Positions 18,508 through 31,371 are shown, counted from the stretch's first letter. The stretch: 64,000 nucleotides of DNA from Polia nebulosa (GCA_951329385.1 OX589600.1:10490861-10554860), one strand, 5' to 3'. Numbers and translations are program-made. Notes: generated from the sequence alone by a model not told the origin.

Positions 18508-21500
18508 TCAAAATTCAACATAATTGGCAAAACTGCCGAGGAATCCATACACTTTCGAAGGAGGCGTGCCCATAATGAGGTCGCATATCGCTCTTCTAGC
18601 TATCGAATTGTTAGAGTAAGTGCCAAGGATGTGAATTTTTGAGTCTGCCAACACTATCTTGGTGTTGGTGATGTTCTCTATGGTGAACTTTGTACGGCCA
18701 GCCTTTCCTGCGATGCGGCCAATGGCGCGTCTCAAATGGTCGCCGTTCAGAGTTTTTACGTCTTTAACTTCGAAACATTCGACAAACAATTCATCTAGTC
18801 GGAGGAGGGCGAGCGCGTCGTCGACATCGAAGCCGTAGATGAAAGCCTGGAAGAAGGAAGTGATTTTTATACTCGTAAAAAAACTATTATAATTTTCACT
18901 TTTTAGTTGTAGGTACCCCAGACTAAAACAAAAAATTAAAGTTATCTCGAATTAACTCCAATATCATGGAATTTGAACATAATTGGAGAAAATCAAAACA
19001 TCATTACATACATTTTTTTTGTTTTTGTTGATTTTTTCAAAAAGCGCTGAATCAATTTCAATAAAATTTATATGGGACCACACCTCAGGAGTATACTCTT
19101 TCGAATAAAAACACTTTGAAAATCGGTCCACAATAGCTGAACGGAACTGGATTTCAACATGGGTAGACTATGATCTGGATTAGAATATACGATAATTTTT
19201 GACCCAGTATTAGGATGTTATTACACCAATTGATCGGTCGATTGGTGTAATAACACCCTGAGGTTCCTGTTTGGCCATTTCTAATTTTCATGGAGGTGAA
19301 GTAGTGCCTACAAAAGTTATATTGTTATATAATAATACTAATTTTTAATTTTTTTTGAATGAACCTACTGCTTTCTTTAAAATTTTGCGAAAGGCCAGTT
19401 TGGCTCAGCATTATCATTGTTGCAGCTACAGACTTCCAAAGTCCACTGCTGATCATAAAACATAATCAAGAATAGATTAGGTAGATTTATATTAAACCCA
19501 ATATTTCGGTTAAAGCCCAGTTAACGGGTTAAAACCTAGTTGGTTGCCCAATTTATTGCAAGAATCATTTTGTCAAGAGTATGTTATTTTGATTTTTTTT
19601 TAATTTGCCCCTCTTTAGAAATTACTCCTGTACCATGGGTGCGTTTACAAACATGTAAACTCACATTATACAAGACACCCAAACGCGGAACAACTATCTG
19701 TAAGCTTTACAATAATAAATAATTGTTTGATGCGGGAATTGAACCCGCACAACGCAGCACAGCAGCCAATCGCTCAACCACTGCGCCAACCGTCGTCAAT
19801 AATTATAGTGACGTAATTTATTTACCATAACAAAATCGGCAGCTTTCTGAAGATTGGCAATGTCTTTAGTTTCTGGTCCAACCTTGATCTCGACATTCCT
19901 GGTGTTGGTGTTGAATATGACTTGCAGAAGTAAATGTTCCACTATTGGGGTGACGATCTTTAACCAATTCTCTTTAAGAGGCGTGTATCTGGAATAAAAC
20001 GAGTTAGGCTTAGTAATATAGAATAAAATAAATAAATAATATTATTTAAAAGATGGAAAGATAACTCTACATATTGAAGAAAGCTTAGAAACTTGTCGCG
20101 TTTTTTTTATATGAGTTTTCCATGTATGCTTCCTATCAAGATGCATGCCTAAATACTTTGCTGAGTCGATTTCGGTATTTTTTCAGGGCCATACCTTACA
20201 TTAATAATTTCCCCCTTGTACTTTATTTCCAGTCTTTTCTATCAAAAGTGTGGCCTATATGGAATCATTACCCTGGTCCGTGAAAATGGTAAGTCCATTT
20301 CATCGGGGTAATGATTCCATAGACATTCATTGATATATCAACGCACAGCCTTAACCGCTGGTCCTAGAGACATGTAATTTGGAAGGTGTGTTCTTTATAA
20401 AGAGTAGGTATCCACTAAGAAAGGGTTTTTCGAAATTCAACCCTTAAGGGGGTAAAAGTTTATGGTAGGAGGTTTGTTTGGGTGTTTCTGTTTGGTTCAG
20501 GCTCATCTTCTGTCAGGTCAATCTGTAAGCCATTGTAGCTATTGGTAGTTTTAATTGTTTCAGGAGATGGCGATTCCGATAATTTATTTCGATTATTGCC
20601 TCTAGCTGTTGGAACTCTGCCATTCTGGAGGACAAGGTGTATCATTGGTGTTGTTGGTTTGTGTCTGAAGTGCTTTATTCACGATTCATCTTGCTGTAAC
20701 GTCCTGCCAAGGCCATGCACGATGCACGATGCAAAAGTACCATGAATAGGCTTGACGTACAGCAAGATGGGTCATGAATAAAGCGCTTGACTTTTCTGTT
20801 CTTTTGTTGAGGGACCTGTGTTGGTAGTTTCAAGCTGTGGTTTATTTCCCATGGATTGGCTTCTTCATAAACAAGCCAGGGTGGATAGTTTGTTGAACAA
20901 ATCGGTTTCCAGTAGTATTGATTGACAGGATGCCTGGTTACTCACATCCACATGGCCTTGGCTAGTTTTATTCTGAGGTTGCAAAACATTGCCCCCCTCA
21001 GAGTACGTCGGGCAACTTGAGTCAAGCTCAGGGATTTTCCGGCCCGGCCAGTACCCTCTTGGGGTAGTATCTCTTGTGGTCTTGCTTTCATTTTCTTTTG
21101 GTGGGAAAAATATTAGCAAGCGCTTCTCGAGTGCTTACCTCCCGTTCATTTCACGGTAGCCTGGTAAGGTTACTTTGATAACTGAGTCGCGCCGCGCAGA
21201 AACCGGACGAGTGCAAAGAAGGTCCTGACCGGCACCCACGCGAAGCGACTCAGGTGACCGTCGCCCTGCTTCGGCGTATACGATTACTTAAGTTTATTAA
21301 AAGGGTGAGACAGGACAATTGGTCGTAATTTAGCTATATCTAAGTATTCATAGTAGAGTTACCTGTGAGCTGGGACTGTAATTTTTCTCATATTCTCCTT
21401 AGATTCGTTTGGCTCAGCACTTTTCTTCTCCGCGTTCGACCGACTGTCCATTCCATCGCCAGATTCTAAGACAGCCCTACGCTTTATATTTTTTCGCTTC

Positions 21501-21577
21501 ACTGTCTTCTTGGCAGGCAAAAACTCGTCCTCACTTATGTTTGCTGTGTCCATCATTGGTTCAGTTTTTTCAGTCAT
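18508..21577 (-). CDS. PNO1: PNO1, KH-domain 40S ribosome assembly factor, copy A
   Basis: PNO1 (Dim2/Rrp20) is an RNA-binding factor for late 40S subunit maturation and the partner of the NOB1 nuclease at the 18S 3' end. Three coding exons, in order 21577-21363, 19988-19826 and 18846-18508, join in frame (HR|YTPLKENW and VM|AFIYGF) to 239 residues, close to the usual 250 or so. I chose MTEKTEP as start, since the upstream MLFKLIN codons look like leader. An acidic/basic N-terminal tail precedes the conserved core YTPLKENWLKIVTPIVEHL, and the KH domain includes AIGRIAGKAGRTKFTIENIT and GTPPSKVYG near the C-terminus. The GKAG loop replaces the more usual GKGG. AATAAA lies at 18475-18480, 27 bp after the stop. 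No break is visible. Confidence 0.93.
19217..19254. repeat. Short perfect hairpin in PNO1 intron 2, unit A
   Basis: GTTATTACACCAAT and its reverse complement are separated by ten bases (TGATCGGTCG). The region just left of it (18865-19150) resembles a degraded member of the dispersed family seen inside the LINE (phrase TATGGGACCACACCTCAGGA). Confidence 0.6.
19620..19803 (-). mobile_element. tRNA-derived SINE-like element, unit A
   Basis: On the minus strand the head reads GACGGTTGGCGCAGTGGTTG, with a box A (TGGCGCAGTGG), and about 35 bp later box B (GGGTTCAATTCCCGC) with a T-stem. It looks like a tRNA 5' half and T arm followed by an unrelated body to about 19620. It is not a full tRNA gene: I could not close an acceptor stem. 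It lies in PNO1 intron 2. The 3' limit is approximate. Confidence 0.6.
20669..20790. repeat. Foldback element with one arm mostly deleted, PNO1 intron 1, unit A
   Basis: The left arm (AAGTGCTTTATTCACGATTC ... AGGCTTGACGTAC) is complete, but the right arm keeps only its outer end (AGCAAGATGGGTCATGAATA). Compared with unit B about 85 bp are missing between two copies of GACGTACA, so slippage between direct repeats probably removed it. Intron 1 also holds a hairpin at 20261-20318 (GGAATCATTACCC and its complement) and otherwise no gene. Confidence 0.7.
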
Positions 21578-22312
21578 GTTGATAAGTTTAAATAACACGA
21601 GTACCTAATTCAAGATATTTTGTTGTAAAATAATTTCACACGCACGTGGCTTTTATGAAGCACAGAAGAACTATTATTTACTATTTAGTCAACGTCAAAT
21701 CAAATTTTAAACTGTTCAGAAGGCTAATTCACGTAATAATGCAGTTGCAGTTAAGTCTAAGTTATAAACAGTATTCTTGTAAGCTTTGAACTGCACGTAA
21801 GCTGCGTCAACTGCACGACATCACGCACGACCACAGAATACTTAAACTCCTAACGGAGCGCGCGACAACGAAACTCTACCAAACTTCCCTACGGTGTGGC
21901 CACATGAGAGAAAAAATATTACCCACTAAATAGTCGAATAGAATCGATTACATTTCAATGAATATAACGTTATTATAATAGTACCCCAGAACAGATTTTA
22001 GTGTTTTTCTTACCATTTAAATAAACAATTATACTTTGATTTCAAAGACATATTTCGCTAAAATTTGGCTGAATGATAGTCTATTGTTGCCCCATAAAAA
22101 TAAAACTGACAAAATAACAGGCGCCCGCCAGGGAGTTTTTGGCGGGATTTTCTCGAGTGCAGTTCAGTGGCTGTTTTAATTATACGTTTATTGATTCCTA
22201 GTGGATATTGTGATGTAAAATTGGTGTAGTTTTGTGTCTCAAGACAATATGTGGAATCATTGAAACAGGCGTGATCTCGGTAAAATAGAGCTGAGAATTT
22301 TATTGTACCTCA
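21578..22312. other. PNO1 upstream region to the LINE, unit A
   Basis: No ORF of note. It should contain the PNO1 promoter (read leftward from about 21600-21900, with a CG-richer patch CGGAGCGCGCGACAACG near 21855), but I cannot point to a TATA box with confidence. The stretch from about 22120 onward (GGCGCCCGCCAGGGAGTTTT) leads into the LINE 5' end. Confidence 0.5.
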
Positions 22313-25300
22313 GTGAAGTTTGCCGAGAAGGCTGACTCGACACATTTGTTGTCAATTACTGCAAAAAACATTAGAATGTGTTACATCTGCATTCTTATAT
22401 TCCTGAAGAACAAGGCAATCAACAACTCAAGGAATCCAAACGTAACCAAAACTCTAATAATAAAAGGAATCTATCCGAATCCCCTGAGAACACCAACGGA
22501 TCCTTAAGAAAAAGTAATACCCAAAACCCTTCGAAAAAACAAAATGCAAATATCCAGCAATACATGCTAAAAAACCCTAGCCAGAAAAAGGACTTGCCTT
22601 CAATTTCCACGCACGTAGATAACACCTCTACTGTGCTTACACAACCAAACCTGAATATAAAGTATTGATATAAAGCGACCTCTCCACAACAGCCCCCAAT
22701 ACGGCCGGTCACCGCGGGGACTAACGACCACAACCCTCCACTCAACTCACTCTACATATGTACATACAATGCACGATCCCTACTCTCTAACGAACGGCTT
22801 CTAGAGTTCAAAGACGCTATCTCAAAAATAAACTATGATATTATTGGACTCGCCGAGGTACGCAGAACAGGCTACAAAATACTGGAAGACAATGATCACA
22901 TATTCTGCCACTATGGTGAAACCAACGGCCGTCACGGTGTGGGATTTCTACTAAAAAAATATCTTATAGAAAACATTGAAAGCTTTATTGCAATCTCAGA
23001 AAGAACATGTATATTAAATTTGAAATTAGAAAGAACAGACATCTCTATTATACAAGCTTATGCGCCTACCAGCACTGCGAGCGATGATGAGTCTGACATC
23101 TTCTACAACCAGCTACAAGAAGCTCTAGAAAAAAGCTACAAAAATGTCATTTTAATGGGCGACTTCAACGCATGCATTGGACAACGCCAGCTGGAGGAAG
23201 AAAGAACTCTAGGATTATACTGTTACGGCAACCGGAATACAAGAGGCGAAAAACTAGTACAATTTGCTCTTCAGAATAATCTAACTGTAATCAACAGCAT
23301 ATTCAAAAAGAATACTAAGAATATGTGGACATGGATGTCACCTATAGAAACTAAATATCAACTCGACTATATTATGTCTAATACAAAAGAAAAGTTTACG
23401 AACATAGATATTATAAACCAACTCAATTTCCCAAGCGACCACCGCCTTTTATGAAGCGAGTTTCAAATATCAACAACCAAAAAGTCTAGAGTAAAATATA
23501 ACACTGTACTTTGAAAACAATAGATGATGAAAATCTAAAACAGAGAATACAAGAAATCGAGTTATCAACATGCGCAAATATAGAAATGTACTATTCAAAT
23601 ATAAAAAAGCTATAACTGAATCCATAAATACTATAAAGAAAACAATAAATAAATCAAGACAAATTATATCCGAAGACACAAGATTACTATTGAACAGGAG
23701 GAAAGATCTACAAAATAATAAAGCACGAAAAAAGAAGAAAAACAGGAACTTAATAACCTATATAAAAGTATACACAAAAGAATCAAGAAAGAGTACGAAA
23801 TCGACAGACTGAAAATACTAGAAAAACATATATCTGACACTGGAAGTCTGAAGAAAGGATACAAAGAGCTAAATTTGAAAAAAACGTGGATCCCGACTGT
23901 GAAGGAAAAATCGTCTGATAGAGAAATATTTTCGAGGTCAAAAATAATAGAGACAGCCACTAACTTCTACAAGGATTTATATTGTAGAAAATATAACTCT
24001 CCAAATAACCATCTATGTGAAATATCAAGAAACGGACCATCTTCTCATCCACCACCACTAAAAAGATTCACAAATAACGAAATCCTTATAAAAATTGAAT
24101 CTTTAAAGAAAGGTAAAAGTAGTGACCCTGACAACATACCCAACGAAATAATCATAGCAGGAAGATATGTACTGACACCCTATTTAACAGCACTTTTTAA
24201 TAAAGCACTAGACTCTAGACAGATTCCAAAAGAATGGGCCAAATCTGACATCATTTTAGTTTATAAAAAAGGAGATCCTGCAATTATTGCAAATTACCGA
24301 CCAATAAGCCTACAACCATGCCTCTACAAGTTATTCGCCTCATGCTTAGAACGACGCATATCAGAAATCACTGAAAAATTCCAACCAGTAGAACAGGCCG
24401 GCTTCAGGAAATCTTTCTCAACAATGGATCATATTCACGTTTTAGAGCAAATAATATAAAAAACTTTTTTACAAAAAAAAAGACCCGACTTCCAAAAAAA
24501 GTGCAAAATAACTTTAATTTCGGAAGTCGGTGTTCCTGTTTTGTGTCTTCGTTTTTTGACACCGACTTCCGAAATTAAAGTTATTTTGCACTTTTTTTGG
24601 AAGTCGGTTCTATTTTTTTGTAAAAAAGTTTTTTATTTTTCACTTTTTAGTTGAAATTCCCCATTAAACTGTGTTAACAATTCATAGACATACGATAGCA
24701 GCAATCGCGGTTGATTTGCAGTCAATTTTTGAAGAGTTCCGTTGTCTGTCTCCGAAACCCATCATCAGATCTTTTTGAAATTTAAATGGGACCATTTCGG
24801 AATAAACCCCTTTCGAATAAAAAAAGAATTTTGCAAATCCGTCAATATATTATGACGGAGTTATGCCCGAACATACATAAAAAAAAAAATACAAACATCC
24901 GAATTGATAACCTCCTCCTTTTTCGAAGTCGGTTAAAAAATACGAGGAACAAAGACGTCCCTTATACTGTGCATTCATCGACTATGCCAAAGTTTTTGAT
25001 TCAATCTCCCACTCTAGCATATGGAAAGCTCTACACGAATGTAATAGGTATGCCATTAGAAACAATTGAACTGATACAAGATATCTATAAAAAAAGCACT
25101 ATCCGAGTGAAACTAGATAAAACTGGCCCCGAAATAGACATCTGCAGAGGTGTAAGACAAGGCGACCCCTTATCCCCGACATTATTTATAACTGTTTTAC
25201 AATACATCATGAAACAACTCAATTGGTCCAAAAGAGGTATAAATATTAAAGGAAGTTACATTAGCAACCTACGTTTCGCAGATGACATCGTATTGTTCTC

Positions 25301-26032
25301 AGAAACCGCATCACAACTTGAAGAAATGATTAACGAACTTAACTACGTCAGTCGCAATATTGGTCTGGAATTAAATATTGAAAAAACTAAAATCATGTGT
25401 AACGAGACTCAAAGACCCATATTTGTGGAGAGTTGACAGTTGGAGTATGTTCAAGAATACATATAATTTGGCAAACAAATATCTTTCTCAAAATCAAGAC
25501 ACCGTGACGAATTAAAGAGACGTATTAAAATGACATGGAACAAGTTCTGGAGCCACAAAGAAGTTTTAAAATCTGATCTACCTTTACATTAAAAAAGAAA
25601 GTCCTAGACTCACGTCTTTTACCTTGCCTCTCATATGCAAGTCAAACCTGGATTTATATTATGCACACGAAGGAAAGAATTCAAAAATGCCAAAGAGCCA
25701 TGGAGAGAAGCATTCTTAACTTGAAACTCAGAGACAAAAAACAACACAGCGAGATAAGAGAAAGGACAAAAGTTATTGATGCGTTAACACACTGCAAGAA
25801 ACTTAAATGGAAGTGGGCTGGTCACATTGCACGTCAGAATAAAGAGAGATGGACTAGAAAAATTACTGCATGGACTGGTCCCCCCGGAAAAAGGAAAAGA
25901 GGTCGCCCCCTGGAAAGATGGGCAGACGAACTAATAAAATTCACTAACAACGACTGGATGAGAACAGCCCAAGATAGGAAAAAGTGGAGTGACATGGAGG
26001 AGGCCTATACTCGTCGAGAGGTCCATAACTAA
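22313..26032 (+). pseudogene. RTE-like LINE retrotransposon, copy A (decayed)
   Basis: A non-LTR element with an N-terminal Lys/Asn/Ser-rich segment (22378-22665), an in-frame TGA (22666-22668), then an APE-type endonuclease in the same frame (YNARSLL, GLAEVRR, MGDFNACIGQ, ending SDHRLL near 23450). After a frameshift come a linker and the RT (SSDPDNIPNEI, NYRPISLQ, QAGFRKSFST). The RT is split at 24460 by another element and resumes at 24936; the catalytic FADD is near 25278 (RFADDIVLFSE) after a further frameshift. The C-terminus (25661-26032) ends KKWSDMEEAYTRREVHN. Several stops and shifts make it inactive. RTE/BovB-type affiliation is by recognition only. Confidence 0.82.
24460..24935. 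mobile_element. Hairpin-bearing element inserted in the LINE RT domain, unit A
   Basis: The insert interrupts the RT between EQII and KKYEEQRRPLYC, with TAAAAAA on both sides. Its left part folds into a hairpin of about 75-bp arms (24460-24634): AAGTGCAAAATAACTTTAAT on one arm and its complement on the other, loop near 24535-24560. The rest has the phrase CTCCTCCTTTTTCGAAGTCG at the right end. No ORF. It resembles the 10121-10937 family in organisation, but the end sequences differ. Confidence 0.72.
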
Positions 26033-26440
26033 AGTTATGTTTAAAAAAAAAGATGTATTAAAAAGGTGTATTACTACTAAGGAATTAAAGAGGCTTAAAT
26101 AAATAAAAAACATCTGCATTCTAATGGAAAAAAAAGGAAAAATACACTACTAAAGACGAGGCGGTATGGTTTATGACCTTAGCCTGCCCGAGAAAGGGCG
26201 AGGAAAAAAAAATAGGCGCCCGCCAATGACGCGAAAGTTAAAATTCAAAACAGTTCCTACAATTAAAAAACTTATACTTTGATTGATGGTAAGCATTTAC
26301 TATATTATAATAAAATGATTTTAAGGATGTAGGTACAGTGAAGTTTACGAAGAAGTAGCAGTTTCAATTCCTTTCATGAAAGTTTCATCTTTTTTCAGTA
26401 GTCTTCACGCTCACGCAAACGCTTTTCTGTGCGGTAAATT

Positions 26441-26881
26441 GAACTGCTGGATGAATATTTGGAGGGCCACGGGGACCTCGCCCGTGGCCGACTAAAATCT
26501 ACAGAGGGTAGTGCCCCTCACATCACGCCTTTGGTCAGAGTGCGACAACACACTGAATGCCAAAGCAGACGGGGGTCAAAGAACTTCCAAAGAGTGGAGC
26601 AAGGTCTGTTAGATTCTATCTATAGATATTGTACCTGTGTATTGGTACATTATACTTGGGTAAATAACTAGATTTATAATATTTTTAGTGGTATACAGAC
26701 TACAAGTGCCGCTTGCTCAACCGAATCAAGCAGATTCGGCAAATTCAAAGGGGTACAAAGATATGGTAAAATGGCTGATGCCATGAACAGAGTGACTGAT
26801 GCAGCAACCACATCAGCTGTTACACAGTGCCGCATAGCAGAAGCACTGAAAAATATAAATAGTCCCACGGTAATAACATTC
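26441..26881 (+). pseudogene. Harbinger Myb/SANT-like remnant, unit B
   Basis: Same sequence as the unit A remnant, including the extra C (CCCC run near 26507) that breaks the frame after KSTEGSA. No additional lesion seen. Confidence 0.55.
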
Positions 26882-27051
26882 TCCTTTTTTTGCAGACAAC
26901 CAATTTTCAACTGACTATAGTTGTATATTATGTTTATAAATCCTAATAGAAACTATACTGCAGTAATTTTCTTTTTAGGCAAGACAGCGCAGGTGGCAGG
27001 CTTCTTCAGATAAAGAATAAAACAAGCAGATTACAATATTATCACCTTTTT

Positions 27052-27867
27052 AACCGACGAAAAAAAAAGGAGGAGGTTCTCAATTGGACCGTACATGTAT
27101 ATATAATTTTTTTTTTTTTTGTGTATGTTCAGCTCTCACTCCGTCATTTATGAACCGATTTGGATGATTCTTTTTTTGTTAGATAGAGTATACCACAAGG
27201 GTGGTCCCATGTCAAGGAAATCAGGATCTGATGATGGAATTCTGATAAAATTGAGAGAAAACCTCAAAAATTGTGGGCACGTTTAGCGTTTCTGTATGTA
27301 TGTTAGGCCCTCACTCCGTTATTTATGAACCGATTTTGATGATTCTTTTTTTGTTAGATAGGGTATACCTCATGGGTGGCCCCATGTCAAGGACATCAGG
27401 ATCTGATCATGGGATCCTGATAAAATCCAGAGAAAACCTCGCAAATTGGCCACGAATATTGTTTCTGTTTACTTTTCACAACTTAAACAGGTATTTGTAT
27501 TTAGAAATCATCACATCATGAAACTGAGCTGATGATGGAAACCATACCTTTCCTAAACAGTAGAAGTTAGATATAAAAACTGGTTTTAGTGACAAATACC
27601 ACTTAATATGCTTTGAAGAAAAGACGTCTTTACAATATTGGAGGTAACCTCAACTGGTCAATGTCCTGGGAACTTCATGGAAGGATGGTTACATCATCAG
27701 CTCAGTGGCAAGAGGAATGATGAAGGATTAGAAATTAGCCCTCAGAGTGTTAAAAGATGATGCGAGCCACAGTAAATCATAAAATAAAAAAACCGACGAA
27801 AAAGAACTAAAAATCAAGACTTAAAAGGTTTATTTATTTTTTGCTTTTTAGTTCTTTTTCGTCGGTT
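27052..27867. mobile_element. AACCGACG inverted-repeat element, unit B
   Basis: One base shorter than the A copy, with the same internal 170-bp direct repeats and right-end hairpin. Confidence 0.6.
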
Positions 27868-27879
27868 AATTTTTTTTAT

Positions 27880-28179
27880 TTACAAAAATAAATAAAAAAA
27901 TTCCCTATGTAGCCACAGGCGATTAATAAGAGCCTGTTGGACAGCCCGACCTTCCAACAAGTCTCTGTTTGGCCGCCTATTGCTTTGAGCAAGAATACTC
28001 AGGCTCTCCGTACACTCATCCTCCTCAGCTGCTCTACGCCGTACACGCATTCTCTCTTCTTGCTCACGCTCTTGATGTGTCAGTTGGGGTACTGGTAATC
28101 GTGCCTTGTTTGCTATATTGTGCAACAATGCACAGGCATTCACTATTTGACCTGCAAAAACAGGATCACAGTGAAGCAT
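27880..28179 (-). pseudogene. HARBI1-like nuclease fragment, unit B
   Basis: Identical in protein to the unit A fragment over its 99 codons (LHCDPVFAGQIVNACALLHN onward), with the same loss of the catalytic core. Confidence 0.65.
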
Positions 28180-28295
28180 GCATGCAGCTAATAATCACCT
28201 GAAACAGAAACTATAATAAATAAAATACAATAAAAAAAAGATAGAAGAAAATAGGAAGAAGGAAGAAAGGAGCTCATGGCTAAAGTAATAACAGC

Positions 28296-28360
28296 CGCAC
28301 GGGTCGATCCACCAGGTTAAGCTACACTTGCCGGGGTTGGTCCATGGATGGGTGACCATC
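28296..28360 (+). repeat. 5S rRNA-like sequence, unit B
   Basis: Same box-A-like and box-C-like elements as in unit A, without visible change. Confidence 0.6.
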
Positions 28361-28653
28361 TTTTCATACCGGTTCCTCCGCTGAAGTGCTTGCGCATTTC
28401 CTTACGCCGATGAATTCATGCGGACCCCGTCATCCTCTGCGGCCATATACGGCTGCAATTCCTCTAAAGAGAAGCGCACGCGAAACGGCGGGTCGCCGTC
28501 CACAGGCCACACCCTAAGACGGCCGGAGATCGTTGCGCGCCCTCCGGCGCCCGAAGCACCTAATAAAGTGCGACCTACGTATACGGCTGCAATTTCTCTA
28601 AAGAGAAGCGCACGCGAAACACGGCGGGTCGCCGTCCACAGGCCACACCCTAA

Positions 28654-28827
28654 GGGTCAACTCACACCAAAAGAGCGTCGAAGCGCAGCGCAGTTTCAGT
28701 GTCATATCGCATGAGAATATAGAATTCACCGGAATTCCCGCGATGCCGCGGGCATCCGCGCGACTCGTTCGTTTGTCTGTACTGAAACTGCGCTGCGCTT
28801 CGACGCTCTTTTGGTGTGAGTTGACCC
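28654..28827. mobile_element. Harbinger-type MITE, unit B
   Basis: 174 bp with TAA on both sides, inside the second copy of the local 139-bp duplication (28447-28896), exactly as in A. The duplication and the MITE therefore predate the A/B split. Confidence 0.82.
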
Positions 28828-29191
28828 TAAGACGGCCGGAGATCGTTGCGCGCCCTCCGGCGCCCGAAGCACCTAATAAAGTGCGACCTACGTTACGTAA
28901 GTCGGGCTGGTACCACTCCTCAGTCACACTTTTTGTATTATTATGAGTTTTTACTAAGCCTAACTTTGTCCCAAAGCAAGGCAAAGGCTTCCCCCATTTT
29001 TCCAGCTCTCTCGTGTCTTATTTTCCCGGCGTTACTTAGGCCTGCCTCAGTGACGACGCCCGTTTGACACTCACTCATTTAATCTTTATAATTATATCGA
29101 TTCGACGCCCGGCATTTCTGTGAAGTTGCGCCTGTTATTTTAATTTGAACTTGTATTTTACATTATTCTTAAACATATACCATCTTCAAAG

Positions 29192-29624
29192 AAGCCTGAT
29201 GAAGAGATCCGTAGCGCGGAGTGGCACTCCACAGACCGTGCGCGCATGGGCGTTGTGTTCGAGGGCGGCGTGAGCGTGCATGACGTCACGAGCGGCGCCG
29301 CGCTCGCCCGCGCCGCCGCCTCCGCGCGCCTCAAGTTCACCAGCGGCAAGTGGAACCCGCACCAGGGTCATACACAGGTAAGTAGTCTATGAGGAGAGTG
29401 GCACCCCACGGGGTCGTGGTGTGCGAGGGCGGCGTGAGCGTGCATGACGTCACGAGCGGCGCCGCGCTCGCCCGCGCCGCCGCCTCCGCGCGCCTCAAGT
29501 TCACCAGCGGCAAGTGGAACCCGCACCAGGGTCATACACAGGTAAGTAGTCTATGAGGAGAGTGGCACCCCACGGGGTCGTGGTGTGCGAGGGTGGCGTG
29601 AGCGTGCATGACGTCACGAGCGGC
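29192..29624 (+). repeat. 164-bp exon-derived repeat, unit B
   Basis: Two donors (after 29377 and 29541) plus a partial third unit, the same number as in A. Confidence 0.85.
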
Positions 29625-29785
29625 AATTGATTTATACAGGATGATTTATTCTATCCACAGTTCGCATTACTACAAGACATGCACATAAAGTGCTACGACA
29701 CCCGCGCCGACTGCAGCAAGCCGTCCTGGAGCATCGACGACGCGCACAGCCAGCTGGCCAGAGACCTCGACTTCAACCCCAACAG

Positions 29786-30925
29786 GTGACTATGGTGTGC
29801 TATTGCATTATGATAGTGCAAGTGATGGCAATTCTATCTAATAATATAATATCGACCCTTTCCTAAATCACATACTTTTAGCAATAAATCAAATCAAAAA
29901 TGTTTATTTGTTTGAATATGGTACACTAGATGTTACAATATTGGTTCCAGCATATCCTCCCATAATATGGCGTACAAATATTTATATAAAAAAACAGAGC
30001 TTCAAATTACTAACCTAATTATGAAAATAACATAGTGTGATTTTAAAATAGTTTATTAATAAATATTGAATTGACAGAAATTGTATTGTAGTAATAATAA
30101 TGAATTATGTAGTTGCATGCGGTAAGATAAAGGCTATTTTTATTTCATTACCTATATTATTAACAATTTATCCTCCAAATATTCCCGAACACTGTAATAA
30201 TTTTTTTCTAATAACAGTCTGAACAGTCTAACCTTTTGAACAACGGCACTGGCGAATTTTGAGCATTATTTGGCAAATGGTTATAATATATAATAATTGC
30301 CATGCAGTAGGTGTTTCTTTAATATAGCTTTGATTTTATTTGGGGTAATTTAAATTTGTATAAGTGTTACCTGCTTTTGTCGAATAAATAATATTTTTTT
30401 TTACAAAAATGCATGTTTCAAAAAAATAAAGACATGGTAAAGACAGTATTTTAAGTCTTTAAAATAGTGGTTTACAGCTATCTAAAAAGTGTGCATGTGT
30501 GTGTGTGTGTGTGCAGTGTGTGTGAGTGTGTGTGAAAGTGTGTGTGTGTGAGTGTGTGTGTGTGTGAGTATGTGTGTGTCCACACATTTCCCGGATACAT
30601 TTTTTTTTGTCCTTTAAAGACTCTGCATATACACAAAGCAATCTATTTTTTGAAGTATTTTATTTATGTGTGGTTTCCAACTACAATTTTTGTCCACAGT
30701 TATACCTCGGAATGCACATTCATTGACAGTGTTTAAGAAGGAATTGTTATGAGCAAAATAAACTAAAAAGTTTTGCGACTAACTGATGTTGTAACTTTAT
30801 TAAGGAAATTTTGGGACATAAAAACGATTTTTTTTCACAGTAGCGCCATTTTTCTAGCGATAGTATTGTTGATAAAGAAAACTACTAATTGAATAATTGA
30901 ATGCATGTCGGTTATTTGATTGCAG
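29786..30925 (+). other. EIPR1 intron 2, unit B
   Basis: No gene. The GT tract (about 30489-30580) is shorter and differently interrupted than in A, which is the largest A/B length difference in this intron. Confidence 0.65.
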
Positions 30926-30930
30926 GCAGT

Positions 30931-31073
30931 GCCACTTTACCACAGCCCTGGGCACTCAGGCAGGGAAGGAACAAACCCACCCCGGGTTTTAGCCAGTAAG
31001 AGTCTGACACGCCCTCCCGCTCCACCCGGAGCGGGAGAAGTCATTGGGTGATTTCCCAACCTCCCAAAAAAAA
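30931..31073 (+). mobile_element. SINE-like retroposon at EIPR1 exon 3 acceptor, unit B
   Basis: Same insertion point and flanking AGGCAGT repeats as in A, with one fewer A in the tail. Confidence 0.78.
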
Positions 31074-31300
31074 AGGCAGTTCCACGTGGCGAGCGCGGGC
31101 GATGACGCCGCACTCAACATTTGGCACTACAGGAAGTCAGGAACGGGAAGGAGCCTATATTTAGCAGGACGGATCATTCTCATTGGTAAGTTACTATTAT
31201 CTCCGGGGTCGCGGGCTCTCAGAGTGGGAACTCTGTCCGCCCACCGAAACCTGGCACCCTAGGAAAGGCGGTGGCACAGTGATCACGTGCTGCCGTGAGG

Positions 31301-31371
31301 CTTAGGAAGTGGAATCGTCTGAAAACTTCGACCACATTCTCGAATGGTTTCGTAATACGGTCGACGTAACA
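31301..31371 (+). repeat. Gypsy-1-family LTR fragment, unit B
   Basis: Same truncated LTR end as in A, ending GTAACA at 31366-31371. Shared position shows it was present before the duplication. Confidence 0.72.

Larger units (their letters stand above)
9144..26089. repeat. Tandem segmental duplication, unit A (about 17 kb)
   Basis: First complete unit of a direct tandem array. Contents in order are a Harbinger remnant, a 5S-like repeat, the EIPR1 3' exons, PNO1 and an RTE-like LINE. The sequence from 9144 recurs almost base for base from 26091 (unit B), then in shortened form from 43075 (C) and about 49222 (D). Differences between A and B are mostly small indels, a shorter GT repeat in B, and the foldback at 37585-37795. 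The first 360 bases (9144-9509) hold no gene: a (TAAA)n run, an A-rich stretch and AT-rich unique sequence. Confidence 0.92.

Noticed and set aside
19728..19803. A functional tRNA gene
   Set aside because: Boxes A and B are good, but the acceptor stem does not close and the sequence continues as a SINE body.
20460..21119. Small proteins in PNO1 intron 1
   Set aside because: Short frames with no family resemblance, lying within an intron and partly in a foldback; copied in B simply because the unit is duplicated.
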